Shown here piece after piece: positions 13,555 through 22,239 of a stretch of 45,381 nt of DNA. The position numbers and the translations under genes were made by a program. The notes below the pieces were generated by a model. The model did no database searches and was not told the origin of the DNA. It worked only from the letters and a program-made list of their open reading frames with translations. The DNA comes from an uncultured Collinsella sp. (GTDB taxonomy: Bacteria; Actinomycetota; Coriobacteriia; Coriobacteriales; Coriobacteriaceae). Each line of letters starts with the position of its first letter. The first letter of the stretch is position 1. The DNA is taken from positions 1 through 45,381 of the forward strand of contig CAKUEZ010000005.1 in assembly GCA_934646965.1 (NCBI GenBank), read 5' to 3'.

Positions 13555-16236
13555 CTAGTCTTCGAGCAGGTCCTCGATAAAGCCGACGCGGTAGTGGGTG
13601 AAGATGACCTCGCCGCCGTCTTGCGTGGCGTCCAGATCGACATCGCCCATGATGCCAAAGTCGTGGTCGCCATCCTCGTCGGCAAAAATCTGGTGTACGT
13701 GCCACACGTGGCCAGTCTTCTCGTCGCTCTCGTCGATGGTAAACATCGCCGAGCTACGGGCGTCGCCGTCGGTGAGGATCTCCTCGTGCTGCTCGTGGTA
13801 GGCATCGAGCGCCTTTTGCCAGCGGACTTCGCTCATGCCCCAGTCCTCGTCAAGCTCGCCTAGGTCGCGCACATGTTCGCGGGCTGCAAGGGTCACGCGG
13901 CGGAAGAGCGCATTGCGCACCAACAGCGTGCAGCCGCGACGGTCTGCCACAACCTCGTCAATGCCCTGCGGCGGCGCGGCATCGAGTGCAGCGGGGTTGC
14001 CAGCGTTCTCCCACTCGTCCACCAGGCTCGAGTCGACCGAGCGCACCACAAAGCCGAGCCACGAAATGATGTCGCGCAAGCGCTCGTCACGCTTCTCGAT
14101 GGGCACGGTGCGATCGAGGGAACGGTAGGCCTCGGCCAGGTAGCGTAGCAGAATGCCCTCGGAGCGGGCGATGCCGAGCTTTTGGATATAGCCCTTAAAG
14201 TCGCTCGCGCTCTCCAGCATGTCGCGCAGGACGCTCTTGGGCGAGAGCTGGTAGTCGTTGGCCCAAGGCACCTCCTGGCAGTACTTATCAAAGGCGGCGT
14301 CGAGCAGGTCTTCGAGCGGCTTTTCATACGTGACGTCTTGGATGCGCTCCAAGCGTTCCTCGTACTCCACGCCGTCGGCCTTCATTTCGACCATGGCGCG
14401 ATCGCGCGCGGCGCGTTCCTGCGCGCGCAGCACCTGCTTGGGGTCCTCGAGCGTGGCCTCGACCATCGAGATCAGATCCATGGTATAGGTCTCGCTCTCG
14501 GGGTCGAGCAGCTCCAGCGCGGCAAGTAAAAACGGCGAGAGCGGCTGGTCGAGCGCGAAGTCCTCGGGCAGGTCGACCGTCAACGCGTAGTCGATGTCCG
14601 GCGCGGCGTCAGCCGGAGCGTCGGGCGCGGGCGGCACTTCGGTGCGCACGACGACGCCGGAATCGATAAGCGTGGCGAAGATCTCGTCGGCACGAACCTC
14701 GAGCTTGGCCTTTTCCTCGGGCGTTTGCAGGCTCGTCTGGATGAGGTCGTGCACGCGGGCGCGGGCGTCGCCGCCCTGCTCGACCACACTAATCGCCATG
14801 GAGTGCGTGATGCGCAGACGCGGTTTGAGCGTCTCGGGCTGCGTCTCGATCAGGCGCTCAAAGGTCTGTTTGTTCCAGGTGACAAAGCCCTCGGGAGCTT
14901 TCTTCTTTTTAATCTTGCGGAGCTTTTTGGGGTCGTCGCCCGCCTTGGCCATGAGCTTGGCGTTCTCAATCTCGTGCTCCGGGGCTTCGGCGATGACCAT
15001 GCCCTCGGTGTCAAAGCCCGAGCGGCCGGCGCGGCCGGCGATCTGATGGAACTCGCGGGCGCGCAGGCGACGCATCTTGTAACCGTCGAACTTGGTGAGC
15101 GCGGTGAGCACCACGGTGTGGATGGGAACATTGATGCCGACACCGAGCGTATCGGTGCCGCAGATGACGGGCAGCAGGCCTTGCTGCGCCAAGCGCTCGA
15201 CCAATAGACGATAGCGTGGCAGCATGCCGGCGTGGTGCACGCCGACGCCGCAGCCGAGCAGGCGCTTGAGGATCTTGCCGAATGCCGTCGAGAAGCTCGT
15301 GCCCTTGGCGGCTTCCTTGATGGCCTCGCGCTGTTCCTTGCTGGCAATGCCAAAGTTGGCGAGTGACTGTGCCGTTGCAAGCGCGGCATCCTGGCTAAAG
15401 TGCACGATGTAGAGCGGAGCCTCGCCGCGGCGCATGGCGAGCTCGACCGTGCCCTCGAGGGAGGTCGTCACGTAGTCGTAGCTCAGCGGCACGGGGCGCG
15501 GAGCGTCGACTACGAGGTCGCAGGTGGCGCCGGTGTGCTCCTCGAGCGAGGCGGCGATCGCGGTGACATCGCCAAGCGTAGCGCTCATAAACATGAATTG
15601 TGTATGGGGCAGGGTGAGCAGCGGCACCTGCCAGGCCCAGCCGCGGTCGGGGTCGGCAAAGTAATGGAACTCGTCCATGGCGACGCAACCCACGTCGGCG
15701 TCTTCGCCCTCGCGCAGCGCGTCGTTCGCAAGGATCTCGGCCGTGCAGCAGATGACGGGTGCCTTGGTGTTGATATGCGTGTCGCCGGTGATCATGCCGA
15801 CGTTATCGCGGCCGAGTACCTGTACCAGGTCGAAGAACTTTTCGCTGACCAGGGCCTTGATGGGGGCCGTATAGTAGCAGCGCTTGCCCTGCGCCATGCC
15901 CATAAAGAGCATGCCCAGCGCGACGAGCGATTTACCCGATCCGGTCGGTGTGCCCAAAATGACGTGATCGCCGGCTGCCAGGTCCATGAGGGCCTCTTCT
16001 TGGTGATCCCACAGCTCAATGCCGCGATCGCTCGTCCATTCAAAGAAGCGTTCGAAGGCTTGATCGGGCGTGAGCCATGGTTCGGGCTCACTGCCATCCT
16101 CGGGCTCCCACCAGGTGGGGGAGAGCGCGCCGAGCGAGCCAAACTCGGCTTCGGTTCCCGTGCCGCCCGAGAATGAGCTGGCGGCCCCGGCGCCGGAGAC
16201 GGTGCTGGCGGCGGTATCTGTCGTGGTCTGTGCCAT
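13555..16236 (-). CDS. DExH-box RNA helicase with DUF3516-type C-terminus
   Basis: An 893-residue superfamily II helicase of the actinobacterial Ski2/Mtr4-like group. Motif I is LGTPTGSGKS (about 94-103), motif II is AMDEFHYF, motif III MSATLGD, and motif VI HQIAGRAGRSGFD. The second half (from about residue 480) has the layout of the DUF3516 domain typical of this group. It is presumed to act on RNA in turnover or ribosome processing. I start it at ATG 16236 (MAQTTTDTAA); the open frame extends 53 codons further upstream into repeat copy C, which is not credible. The N-terminal 40 residues are low-complexity Ala/Ser/Gly. The SD is weak (GAGAGAAAG). Confidence 0.88.
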   Translation of the reverse strand: MAQTTTDTAASTVSGAGAASSFSGGTGTEAEFGSLGALSPTWWEPEDGSEPEPWLTPDQAFERFFEWTSDRGIELWDHQEEALMDLAAGDHVILGTPTGSGKSLVALGMLFMGMAQGKRCYYTAPIKALVSEKFFDLVQVLGRDNVGMITGDTHINTKAPVICCTAEILANDALREGEDADVGCVAMDEFHYFADPDRGWAWQVPLLTLPHTQFMFMSATLGDVTAIAASLEEHTGATCDLVVDAPRPVPLSYDYVTTSLEGTVELAMRRGEAPLYIVHFSQDAALATAQSLANFGIASKEQREAIKEAAKGTSFSTAFGKILKRLLGCGVGVHHAGMLPRYRLLVERLAQQGLLPVICGTDTLGVGINVPIHTVVLTALTKFDGYKMRRLRAREFHQIAGRAGRSGFDTEGMVIAEAPEHEIENAKLMAKAGDDPKKLRKIKKKKAPEGFVTWNKQTFERLIETQPETLKPRLRITHSMAISVVEQGGDARARVHDLIQTSLQTPEEKAKLEVRADEIFATLIDSGVVVRTEVPPAPDAPADAAPDIDYALTVDLPEDFALDQPLSPFLLAALELLDPESETYTMDLISMVEATLEDPKQVLRAQERAARDRAMVEMKADGVEYEERLERIQDVTYEKPLEDLLDAAFDKYCQEVPWANDYQLSPKSVLRDMLESASDFKGYIQKLGIARSEGILLRYLAEAYRSLDRTVPIEKRDERLRDIISWLGFVVRSVDSSLVDEWENAGNPAALDAAPPQGIDEVVADRRGCTLLVRNALFRRVTLAAREHVRDLGELDEDWGMSEVRWQKALDAYHEQHEEILTDGDARSSAMFTIDESDEKTGHVWHVHQIFADEDGDHDFGIMGDVDLDATQDGGEVIFTHYRVGFIEDLLED

Positions 16237-16358
16237 GTGGTTTGCTTTCTCTCGCGTTTGTCCGCCATCCATTATGGCGTAGCGGCGGCATGGGGCGCCA
16301 GCGCGCGAGAAAATGCAGGAAATGGGCGTTCTGCCCAGCCCTTTGGCGCAGCTGCCAG

Positions 16359-16481
16359 CTAAGTGAGTAGACTTTTTGCAATATCGCGAGCACATGGCTT
16401 TTGCGCAAGGGCTCTACCTGCGGTTTTATTTTTCGCTATGCGAGTTGTGCTTGGCTATTGCAAAAAAGTCTACTCACTTAG
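16359..16481. repeat. ~120-bp palindromic element, copy C
   Basis: Arms CTAAGTGAGTAGAC (16359-16372) and GTCTACTCACTTAG (16468-16481) are perfect and continue inward (TTTTTGCAATA against TATTGCAAAAAA), giving about 25 paired bases. The interior CTACCTGCGGTTTTAT matches copies A and B. It lies 23 bp past the trmB stop and 122 bp before the helicase start, both on the minus strand. Confidence 0.85.
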
Positions 16482-16504
16482 ATTTGAGGGTCGTTCGCTG
16501 GCGC

Positions 16505-17386
16505 CTATTTGCGCTTGTTTGCCGACGCCGCGACCATCAGAGGCCCCTGGGACTCTTGCGGCAGGCGCTTCTTGCCTTTGCGGGTGCGGTTCTTAAAGTT
16601 CTCGACGGCTTCTTCCATGCCGAGGGGCACGTAGGCGAGCTCATCGAGATCGTCGGGCAGGTAGCAGGCGAGGCTCTGCTCCTGCGTGCGGCCTGCCGTG
16701 AGCTGCTCTTCGGTAGGCCGCGTGCCGGGTGTGGCGCATATGCCGTAGATGACGGCGCCCATCTCGCGCGTGCGGCATTCGTACTCGGTCTCGGGGTGCT
16801 CGGGATGGTTGCGGCGGACGTCGTCGCTTACCCAAAGCGTGTCGTAGCCGGCCGCGGCAAACTGCCCCAGGGCGTAGTCGCGCAATGGCTTACTGTCGGT
16901 TCGCAGTGTGACGGTGGCGCCGGCTGAAAAGAGCGGGCGATAGAGCATTAGATGGTCGACATGGACGAGTCGTTTTTTGGCGTACTTGGCCTTGGGCTGC
17001 GGAGTGGGAAAGTTGATGGTGATGGCATCGAGCTCGCCTGCGGCAAACAGCCGCGGCAGCGATGCGGCACCACGGGGTAGCACGAGCGCGTTGGGCAGCT
17101 CCTGCTCGCAAATCTTCTGGGCGGCATAGGCAATGCAGATGGGTTCCTGGTCCATGCCGATAAAGAGGGTATCGGGTTCACGGTGGGCACGCTCAACCAG
17201 ATAGGTGCCTTTGCCACAGCCCAGATCCAGGTGCAGGCGGGCGAATGACGCACTGCCAGCCGGCGTGCAGGCTTCGCGCCAGTGTCCCGCATAGTTCTCG
17301 GGGCTCGTTTCGATGGCGTCGGCGTAGCGCTCCAGGCGCTCCTCGAGCACAAAGTTCTTAGGCGTGCGGACGTGGACGGCTCCCAT
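16505..17386 (-). CDS. trmB: tRNA (guanine-N7-)-methyltransferase TrmB
   Basis: TrmB methylates N7 of G46 in the variable loop of tRNAs using S-adenosylmethionine. The 293-residue protein has the SAM-binding LHLDLGCGKGTYLVERA (about 51-67), the acidic FIGMDQEP, and the family block ITINFPTPQPKAKYAKKRLV, where the usual DPWPK is replaced by TPQPK. The C-terminus is extended by about 60 residues relative to many TrmB proteins and ends in a basic tail (NRTRKGKKRLPQ). ATG 17386 is preceded by AAGGAG. It follows a second methyltransferase gene on the same strand with a 117-nt gap. Confidence 0.88.
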   Translation of the reverse strand: MGAVHVRTPKNFVLEERLERYADAIETSPENYAGHWREACTPAGSASFARLHLDLGCGKGTYLVERAHREPDTLFIGMDQEPICIAYAAQKICEQELPNALVLPRGAASLPRLFAAGELDAITINFPTPQPKAKYAKKRLVHVDHLMLYRPLFSAGATVTLRTDSKPLRDYALGQFAAAGYDTLWVSDDVRRNHPEHPETEYECRTREMGAVIYGICATPGTRPTEEQLTAGRTQEQSLACYLPDDLDELAYVPLGMEEAVENFKNRTRKGKKRLPQESQGPLMVAASANKRK

Positions 17387-17503
17387 GAGGCTCCTTGGTT
17401 ATAAGTATGGAACGCATGACCGTGCGTTCCGGCAATGGGCTGGAAGGGGTGGGCGCGATTTGCCCGAAAGATGCGGTGTGGCTTAGCGACGAATCGCTGA
17501 CGT

Positions 17504-18376
17504 CTACAAGCGCTTAAGGATTACGTAACGGTTGAGCTCGCCGCTGCGACCGTCGGCGTGGAAACGCTCAAGCTCGCGTACGGGGACCTCGCCGCTCTTG
17601 TAGAACGTGCGCACGCCGCGCACCAGGTCGGTGATCTGCTGATCGTCAAAGTGATGGCAATAGCGGTAGGCGTGGCGGTCGTTTTGCCAGCCAATGAGGT
17701 GGTCGCCGGCTTCGAACTGCGCAGAGTCATAGCCTTCAAACGGCGGGGTGAGCTCGGCACGGGCTTCGGCGCGAACGGCCTTGCGCGCCATGCGCTCGTC
17801 GTTCATAAACTCCCAAAAGCTGATGGCGATGATGCCGCCCGGGCGCGTCTGGCGTACCAGGGCGTCGAGCACGCGCACGCGGTACTCGCACGACGGCACG
17901 TGGTGCATAAAGCCAAAGCAGACCGAGATGTCGGCGAGTGGTGCATCGAAGAGCACGTCGGGCGTCTCGGCGGGGTTGAGCTTCATGAGGGCATCGAGCA
18001 CGTCGAGTTCCTGGAAGTGCAGGTTGGGGATACGCAAGGCGTGACCGCGCGCATCGATGGCCAAATCCTGGCACGAGTCGACGCCGTAAAACTCAAAGGG
18101 GCAGCTGGCATCCGCCGAGGGACTCGTGCCATCTACGCCCTTGGCGGCAAGCGTGCCGCCGGCGGCAAAGTTCTCGAAGCGCATATTGCCGCAGGCAAGA
18201 TCGAAGACACGGACGGGATGCTCGATGGTGGCCACATCGAGCTGCTCGAGCGCGATATCCATGGTGCGCACCCAGCCGGGCCACGGGGCCTGGCGCGTAT
18301 CGGAAAAGGAGGCGGAGTGCTCGCGATAGAACGTATTGTTGAGCTGGATGAGCGATGAGGCGAAATCGCGGTTCAC
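17504..18376 (-). CDS. Class I SAM-dependent methyltransferase
   Basis: A 290-residue methyltransferase. Motif I is VRVFDLACGNMRFE, later blocks are FYGVDSC, ADISVCFGFMHHVPS and RPGGIIAISFWEF. The start SLIQLNNTFYREHSASFSDTR followed by PWPGW resembles Trm9/ALKBH8-type wobble-uridine methyltransferases, which suggests but does not prove a tRNA substrate. I chose the GTG at 18376, which has a strong SD (GGAGGGAG) and gives that N-terminus, over an upstream start adding 45 unrelated residues. Together with trmB and the Elp3 gene nearby, it hints at a local set of tRNA-modification genes. Confidence 0.75.
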   Translation of the reverse strand: MNRDFASSLIQLNNTFYREHSASFSDTRQAPWPGWVRTMDIALEQLDVATIEHPVRVFDLACGNMRFENFAAGGTLAAKGVDGTSPSADASCPFEFYGVDSCQDLAIDARGHALRIPNLHFQELDVLDALMKLNPAETPDVLFDAPLADISVCFGFMHHVPSCEYRVRVLDALVRQTRPGGIIAISFWEFMNDERMARKAVRAEARAELTPPFEGYDSAQFEAGDHLIGWQNDRHAYRYCHHFDDQQITDLVRGVRTFYKSGEVPVRELERFHADGRSGELNRYVILKRL

Positions 18377-18644
18377 GGCGCGGGACTCCCTCCGTTGGCG
18401 GTGCGGAATAAACAGTACGACCATACTACCGTTAACGCCGCAACGGGGACAACCAAGCGGCGGATCATTGCTCTGTTTAGACACATTTCCGCAGCTCATA
18501 TGCGCCCGCAACCGCCGGTTGTCAAAAATCTCACTAGAATAGGTGGCATGCTTTTGGCGGTGGCGGATAGATTTTTAACTGTGCAAGGCGCCTTAAGAAC
18601 AAAAGCGGTCCGGCGGCACGGCTGGCAAAAGCATAGGAGGAACC

Positions 18645-19370
18645 ATGAATGTAGAAACTGCGCAGCGGCTCGCCGACCTTCGCCGCAGCAAGGGCTTTAG
18701 CCAAGAAGGGCTGGCGCGAAAGCTGGGACTGTCGCGCCAGGCGGTCAGTAAATGGGAACGTGCGGAGAGCTCGCCCGATACCGAGAATCTGATTTCGCTC
18801 GCAAAGCTCTATGGTGTGAGTCTGGATGAGCTCCTCAATCCGAGCGATGAGATCGAGGACGATATCGAGTTTGAGAACGAGGACCGCGCCCGTCAGCGCG
18901 AGGCCGAGGCAGCGGAGCGCGCCCGTACCCATGAGGCGGCAGCACGTGCTACCGAGGCGGCAACACAGGCGAGTGATGCCGCCGCCAAGGCGGCGCAAGC
19001 GGCAAGCTGGAGCGCGCAGGCAGCTAATGCGGCGACGGCTCAGGTGACGGGTGCCGGTGCGACCAGCGTGACTCCGGTGAAGGGCCCCTTCCAGTCGTTC
19101 CCGTATTGGGCCGTGTGCTGGCTACTGTTCTTTTTACTGATGTTCCTGGTTGGTGCCAGCCCCTTTCCCGCACTGATCTTCTTTACGATTCCCATCTATC
19201 ACTGGGTGGCGCGTGCGCTCGATGGCGATTGGGCACGCGGGGATATTCAGGTTGGTCCGGTGTCGGTGGCGGTCAAGGCCCAGGGGAAGGATACTTCTGC
19301 GGAACCTGATGCTGACGTGGCTACCGCGGCCACCGCTGAGCCGTGTGCCAAAGAGGGTGACGAACGATGA
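18645..19370 (+). CDS. Membrane-associated XRE-family transcriptional regulator
   Basis: A 241-residue protein with an XRE/Cro helix-turn-helix at 5-60 (LADLRRSKGFSQEGLARKLG, SRQAVSKWERAESSPD), an acidic stretch, then an Ala-rich coiled region (about 85-135). Two hydrophobic segments follow (PYWAVCWLLFFLLMFLVGA and LIFFTIPIYHWVA, about 155-190), and a soluble tail. It is thus a DNA-binding protein tethered to the membrane. It overlaps the next gene by 4 nt (ATGA), so both are translationally coupled; the partner is a DUF4097 envelope protein, suggesting that the pair senses or responds to envelope state. SD AGGAGG. Confidence 0.85.
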   Translation: MNVETAQRLADLRRSKGFSQEGLARKLGLSRQAVSKWERAESSPDTENLISLAKLYGVSLDELLNPSDEIEDDIEFENEDRARQREAEAAERARTHEAAARATEAATQASDAAAKAAQAASWSAQAANAATAQVTGAGATSVTPVKGPFQSFPYWAVCWLLFFLLMFLVGASPFPALIFFTIPIYHWVARALDGDWARGDIQVGPVSVAVKAQGKDTSAEPDADVATAATAEPCAKEGDER

Positions 19371-20233
19371 AGCTTTCGCATGAATCCAAGCTGCGTCTGG
19401 GCGTCGGCATCGGAGCGTTTGTGCTTATCATCGGGCTTGTATTTGGCATTTCGAGGACTTTGATTCATTTTGAGGGACCGTGGGATTTCGGCACCGCTAC
19501 GCTCGATTGGCCTGGTCGGGATAGCGGTAACTATTCTGCTCAGCCTCAGAAGCTTTCGAGTGAGACCTTTGATGCTGACTCATTCCAGTCCCTTGATTTG
19601 GATGTGACATCGAGCACGGTCGAGATCAAGCACGTCTCCGGTGGGCCGGTGCGTGTCATCGAGAGTGGTCGCGTTGCGAAGGGGGCATCTGCTTCAGATG
19701 CGGCAACCCGGAACCTTGCAGAGGTCAAGGGCTCTACGCTTAAAATCAGCCAGTACGATTGCGACGACGAGCGCGCGATTAACCGTACGGTCACCATTGA
19801 GCTTCCGCGCGAAGTTGCCGAGAACATGGTCGGCATTACGGCAAGCGTTGAATCGGGCGACTTGACGTTTACGGGCATTGCATGCCGCGATCTGGATGTG
19901 ACGCTTGGTTCGGGCGACGTTGAGTTTACCGGCGCCGTAACCGACACTCTGAGTGCCGAGGTTGGTTTGGGCGACGTGACGTTTGACCTGAATCAGGCCC
20001 CTGCGAAGTCGATGGACGTTACCGTGGGTTCGGGCGATGCGGAGATAACGGTTCCGAACTCTACGGGCTTTAAGGCGAGCCTCACCTTGGGTTGTGGCGA
20101 CTTCGAGAGCGACTTCCTTCCGGATGGCTATGACGGTGAGATGGTTTCGAATCTTGAGTTCGATAACGGTGACAAATCCGCCGCGTATCGTTTTGAGGTC
20201 GGTGCGGGCGATATGTCGTTTGACTCGGAGTAA
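19367..20233 (+). CDS. DUF4097-family membrane-anchored beta-repeat protein
   Basis: A 288-residue protein with one N-terminal transmembrane segment (VGIGAFVLIIGLVFGI, about 12-28) and an extracytoplasmic beta-solenoid of the DUF4097 type. Short strands end in repeated SGD/GLGD/GSGD turns (VESGDLTF, LGSGDVEF, VGLGDVTF, VGSGDAEI, LGCGDFES, VGAGDMSF). In other Gram-positives, DUF4097 proteins act with regulators of the cell-envelope stress response. The 4-nt overlap with the XRE gene supports a functional pair. Function is otherwise unknown. Confidence 0.82.
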   Translation: MKLSHESKLRLGVGIGAFVLIIGLVFGISRTLIHFEGPWDFGTATLDWPGRDSGNYSAQPQKLSSETFDADSFQSLDLDVTSSTVEIKHVSGGPVRVIESGRVAKGASASDAATRNLAEVKGSTLKISQYDCDDERAINRTVTIELPREVAENMVGITASVESGDLTFTGIACRDLDVTLGSGDVEFTGAVTDTLSAEVGLGDVTFDLNQAPAKSMDVTVGSGDAEITVPNSTGFKASLTLGCGDFESDFLPDGYDGEMVSNLEFDNGDKSAAYRFEVGAGDMSFDSE

Positions 20234-20283
20234 TGGGGCGGATGAAGGTCTAGAGGCAAAAGCGCAGACGCACTCTTTGATGG

Positions 20284-20317
20284 AGGCGCCGGAGCCGTGG
20301 TCGGCTCCGGCGCCTTT
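20284..20317 (+). terminator. Rho-independent terminator of the XRE-DUF4097 operon
   Basis: A perfect 13-bp stem (20284-20296 with 20303-20315) around GTGGTC, followed by a short T-run. It immediately precedes the -10 of the next gene. Confidence 0.75.
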
Positions 20318-20322
20318 GCCTT

Positions 20323-20335
20323 TACAATGGGGGCA
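20323..20335 (+). promoter_or_regulatory. -10 element of elp3; probable leaderless start
   Basis: TACAAT (20323-20328) lies only six bases before the ATG at 20335, so transcription would begin at or next to the A of the ATG. There is no SD at a usable distance. No clear -35 is visible; its place falls within the preceding terminator. Confidence 0.4.
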
Positions 20336-22239
20336 TGGAACAGATTATCTTGAACATACTCGAGGCCCTGCGTCGCGGTGAGACCGTAGACGACAAGGCG
20401 CTCGTCAAACTGATACATGCCGAGGCGCGCCGCGAGGGTGCCGACAAACGTGACCTGGCCAAGCGCCGTCTGCTGCCGTTCTATCAGCGGGTGAAGCGCG
20501 AGGAGCCGACTCGCTGGACGGCATGGAATGTCGACGCTGAGCTAGAGCGTCAACTGCTGCAGGTGCTGCGCATGAAGCCGCGTCGCACGGCTTCGGGCGT
20601 GGCGACCATTACCGTCATCACCAAGCCGTGGCCGTGCTCGGGCGATTGTCTGTTTTGCCCCAACGATCTGCGCATGCCCAAGAGCTATCTGCACGCCGAG
20701 CCGGCGTGCGCCCGTGCGGAGCAAAATTGCTTCGATCCCTATTTGCAGGTGAGTGCTCGTCTGACGGCGCTTTCGCAGATGGGGCATGCGACCGATAAGA
20801 TTGAGCTCATTGTGCTTGGCGGTACCTGGAGCGACTATCCGGAAGGCTATCAGACATGGTTTATGTCGGAGCTCTTCCGCGCACTCAATGACGATGCCGT
20901 GGCCGGCGTGGCGGCTAACCCCATGCTGGCGCGTCCGGGTATCAGCCGTGCCGAGGCGGGGCGTCTGCTCGATGACGCTCCCGCCGATGCCCTGCCGCCG
21001 GTGGTAGCGGAGCGACGCGAACGCTATCGGGCTGCCGGTATTGCGACCGATGAGGTTGAGCTTGCGAGCGGTGTTGCCGGCGAACAGGAGCGTGTTGATG
21101 CTGCCGTGGGCGGCTATAACCGCGCGGTGCGTCGGCTGTACGGCCCCGGCACGCCGTGGGGCGAGGTCGCCGAGTGGCAGACGGCCACGATGGAGGAACT
21201 TGAGCGTCAGCAGCGCATCAACGAGACGGCGAAGCATCGCGTGGTGGGGCTCGTTATCGAGACTCGTCCCGACGCCGTGACGCCACAGGCGCTCACGCTT
21301 ATCCGTCGTTTGGGCTGCACCAAGATTCAGATGGGCATCCAAAGCCTTGACCAGCACCTGCTCGATATCAACGAGCGTCGCATTTCGGTGGCTCAGATTG
21401 AGCGTGCGTTTTCGCTTGCAAGACTGTTTGGCTTTAAGATCCACGCGCATTTTATGCTCAACTTGCTGGGCGCCACACCCGAGGGGGACAAACGCGACTA
21501 CGAGCGCTTTATGACCGAGGGCGCCTTTATGCCCGACGAGGTCAAGGTCTACCCGTGCGCGCTCATTGAGGGTTCGCGCCTGGTAGGCTGCTACGAGCGT
21601 GGCGAGTGGCGCCCCTATACCGAGGAGGAGCTGCTCGACGTGCTGGCCGACGACATTGTGGTGACGCCGGCGTTTTGCCGTATCAGCCGTATGATTCGCG
21701 ACTTTAGTTCCGACGACATTATGGTGGGCAACAAGAAGCCCAACCTGCGTCAGCTCGTTGAGAACCGCTTGGCGGTTCGTGGGGAAGGCGCGGTGGTGCG
21801 CGAGATTCGCTATCGCGAGATCAGTACTGTGGGCGCCGACCTAGATAAGCTATCTCTTGACGAGGTTGCCTACGAGACGCCGGTGACAAGCGAGCGCTTT
21901 TTGCAGTGGGTGACGCCCGAAGGCAAGATCGCGGGCTTTTTGCGCCTGTCGCTGCCCGACCGCGCGTTTGTTGCTGCACATGAGGGCGAGCTGCCGACGG
22001 CGTCGGACGAAGCGATGATTCGCGAAGTGCACGTGTATGGTATGGCGGCGCGCGTGGGCGATCAAGGTCAGGCGGCACAGCATCACGGACTGGGGCGCTT
22101 ACTCGTGGAGCGTGCGTGCCAGATTGCACGGGATGCGGGCTATGCGCGCATCAATGTGATCAGTGCGATTGGTACGCGCGAGTACTACCGTCACCTGGGT
22201 TTTTACGACCATGGTCTCTATCTGCAAAAGGAGCTCTAG
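20335..22239 (+). CDS. Elp3-type tRNA uridine(34) modification enzyme (radical SAM + GNAT)
   Basis: A 634-residue bacterial/archaeal-type Elp3, which adds a carboxymethyl group to C5 of wobble uridine in tRNA using SAM radical chemistry and acetyl-CoA. The Fe-S motif CSGDCLFC (Cys101, 105, 108) follows ITVITKPWP. IVLGGTWSDYPEGYQ, GLVIETRPDAVTP, KIQMGIQSLDQ and HFMLNLLGATPEGD are characteristic. The C-terminal GNAT domain (about 520-634) includes LGRLLVERACQIARDAGYARINVISAIGTREYYRHLGF. It is slightly longer than many family members owing to an insert around 190-270. It is followed with no gap by the next gene. Confidence 0.93.
   Translation: MEQIILNILEALRRGETVDDKALVKLIHAEARREGADKRDLAKRRLLPFYQRVKREEPTRWTAWNVDAELERQLLQVLRMKPRRTASGVATITVITKPWPCSGDCLFCPNDLRMPKSYLHAEPACARAEQNCFDPYLQVSARLTALSQMGHATDKIELIVLGGTWSDYPEGYQTWFMSELFRALNDDAVAGVAANPMLARPGISRAEAGRLLDDAPADALPPVVAERRERYRAAGIATDEVELASGVAGEQERVDAAVGGYNRAVRRLYGPGTPWGEVAEWQTATMEELERQQRINETAKHRVVGLVIETRPDAVTPQALTLIRRLGCTKIQMGIQSLDQHLLDINERRISVAQIERAFSLARLFGFKIHAHFMLNLLGATPEGDKRDYERFMTEGAFMPDEVKVYPCALIEGSRLVGCYERGEWRPYTEEELLDVLADDIVVTPAFCRISRMIRDFSSDDIMVGNKKPNLRQLVENRLAVRGEGAVVREIRYREISTVGADLDKLSLDEVAYETPVTSERFLQWVTPEGKIAGFLRLSLPDRAFVAAHEGELPTASDEAMIREVHVYGMAARVGDQGQAAQHHGLGRLLVERACQIARDAGYARINVISAIGTREYYRHLGFYDHGLYLQKEL

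Noticed and set aside
15400..16176. Plus-strand frame of 258 codons opposite the DExH helicase
   Set aside because: Shadow of the helicase; no SD or recognisable domain.
16237..16395. 53-codon N-terminal extension of the helicase
   Set aside because: It would start inside repeat copy C and has no family similarity; the ATG at 16236 is more plausible.
18535..18540. TAGAAT as the -10 of the XRE operon
   Set aside because: No -35 at a suitable distance; TTGTCA lies only 10 bp upstream.
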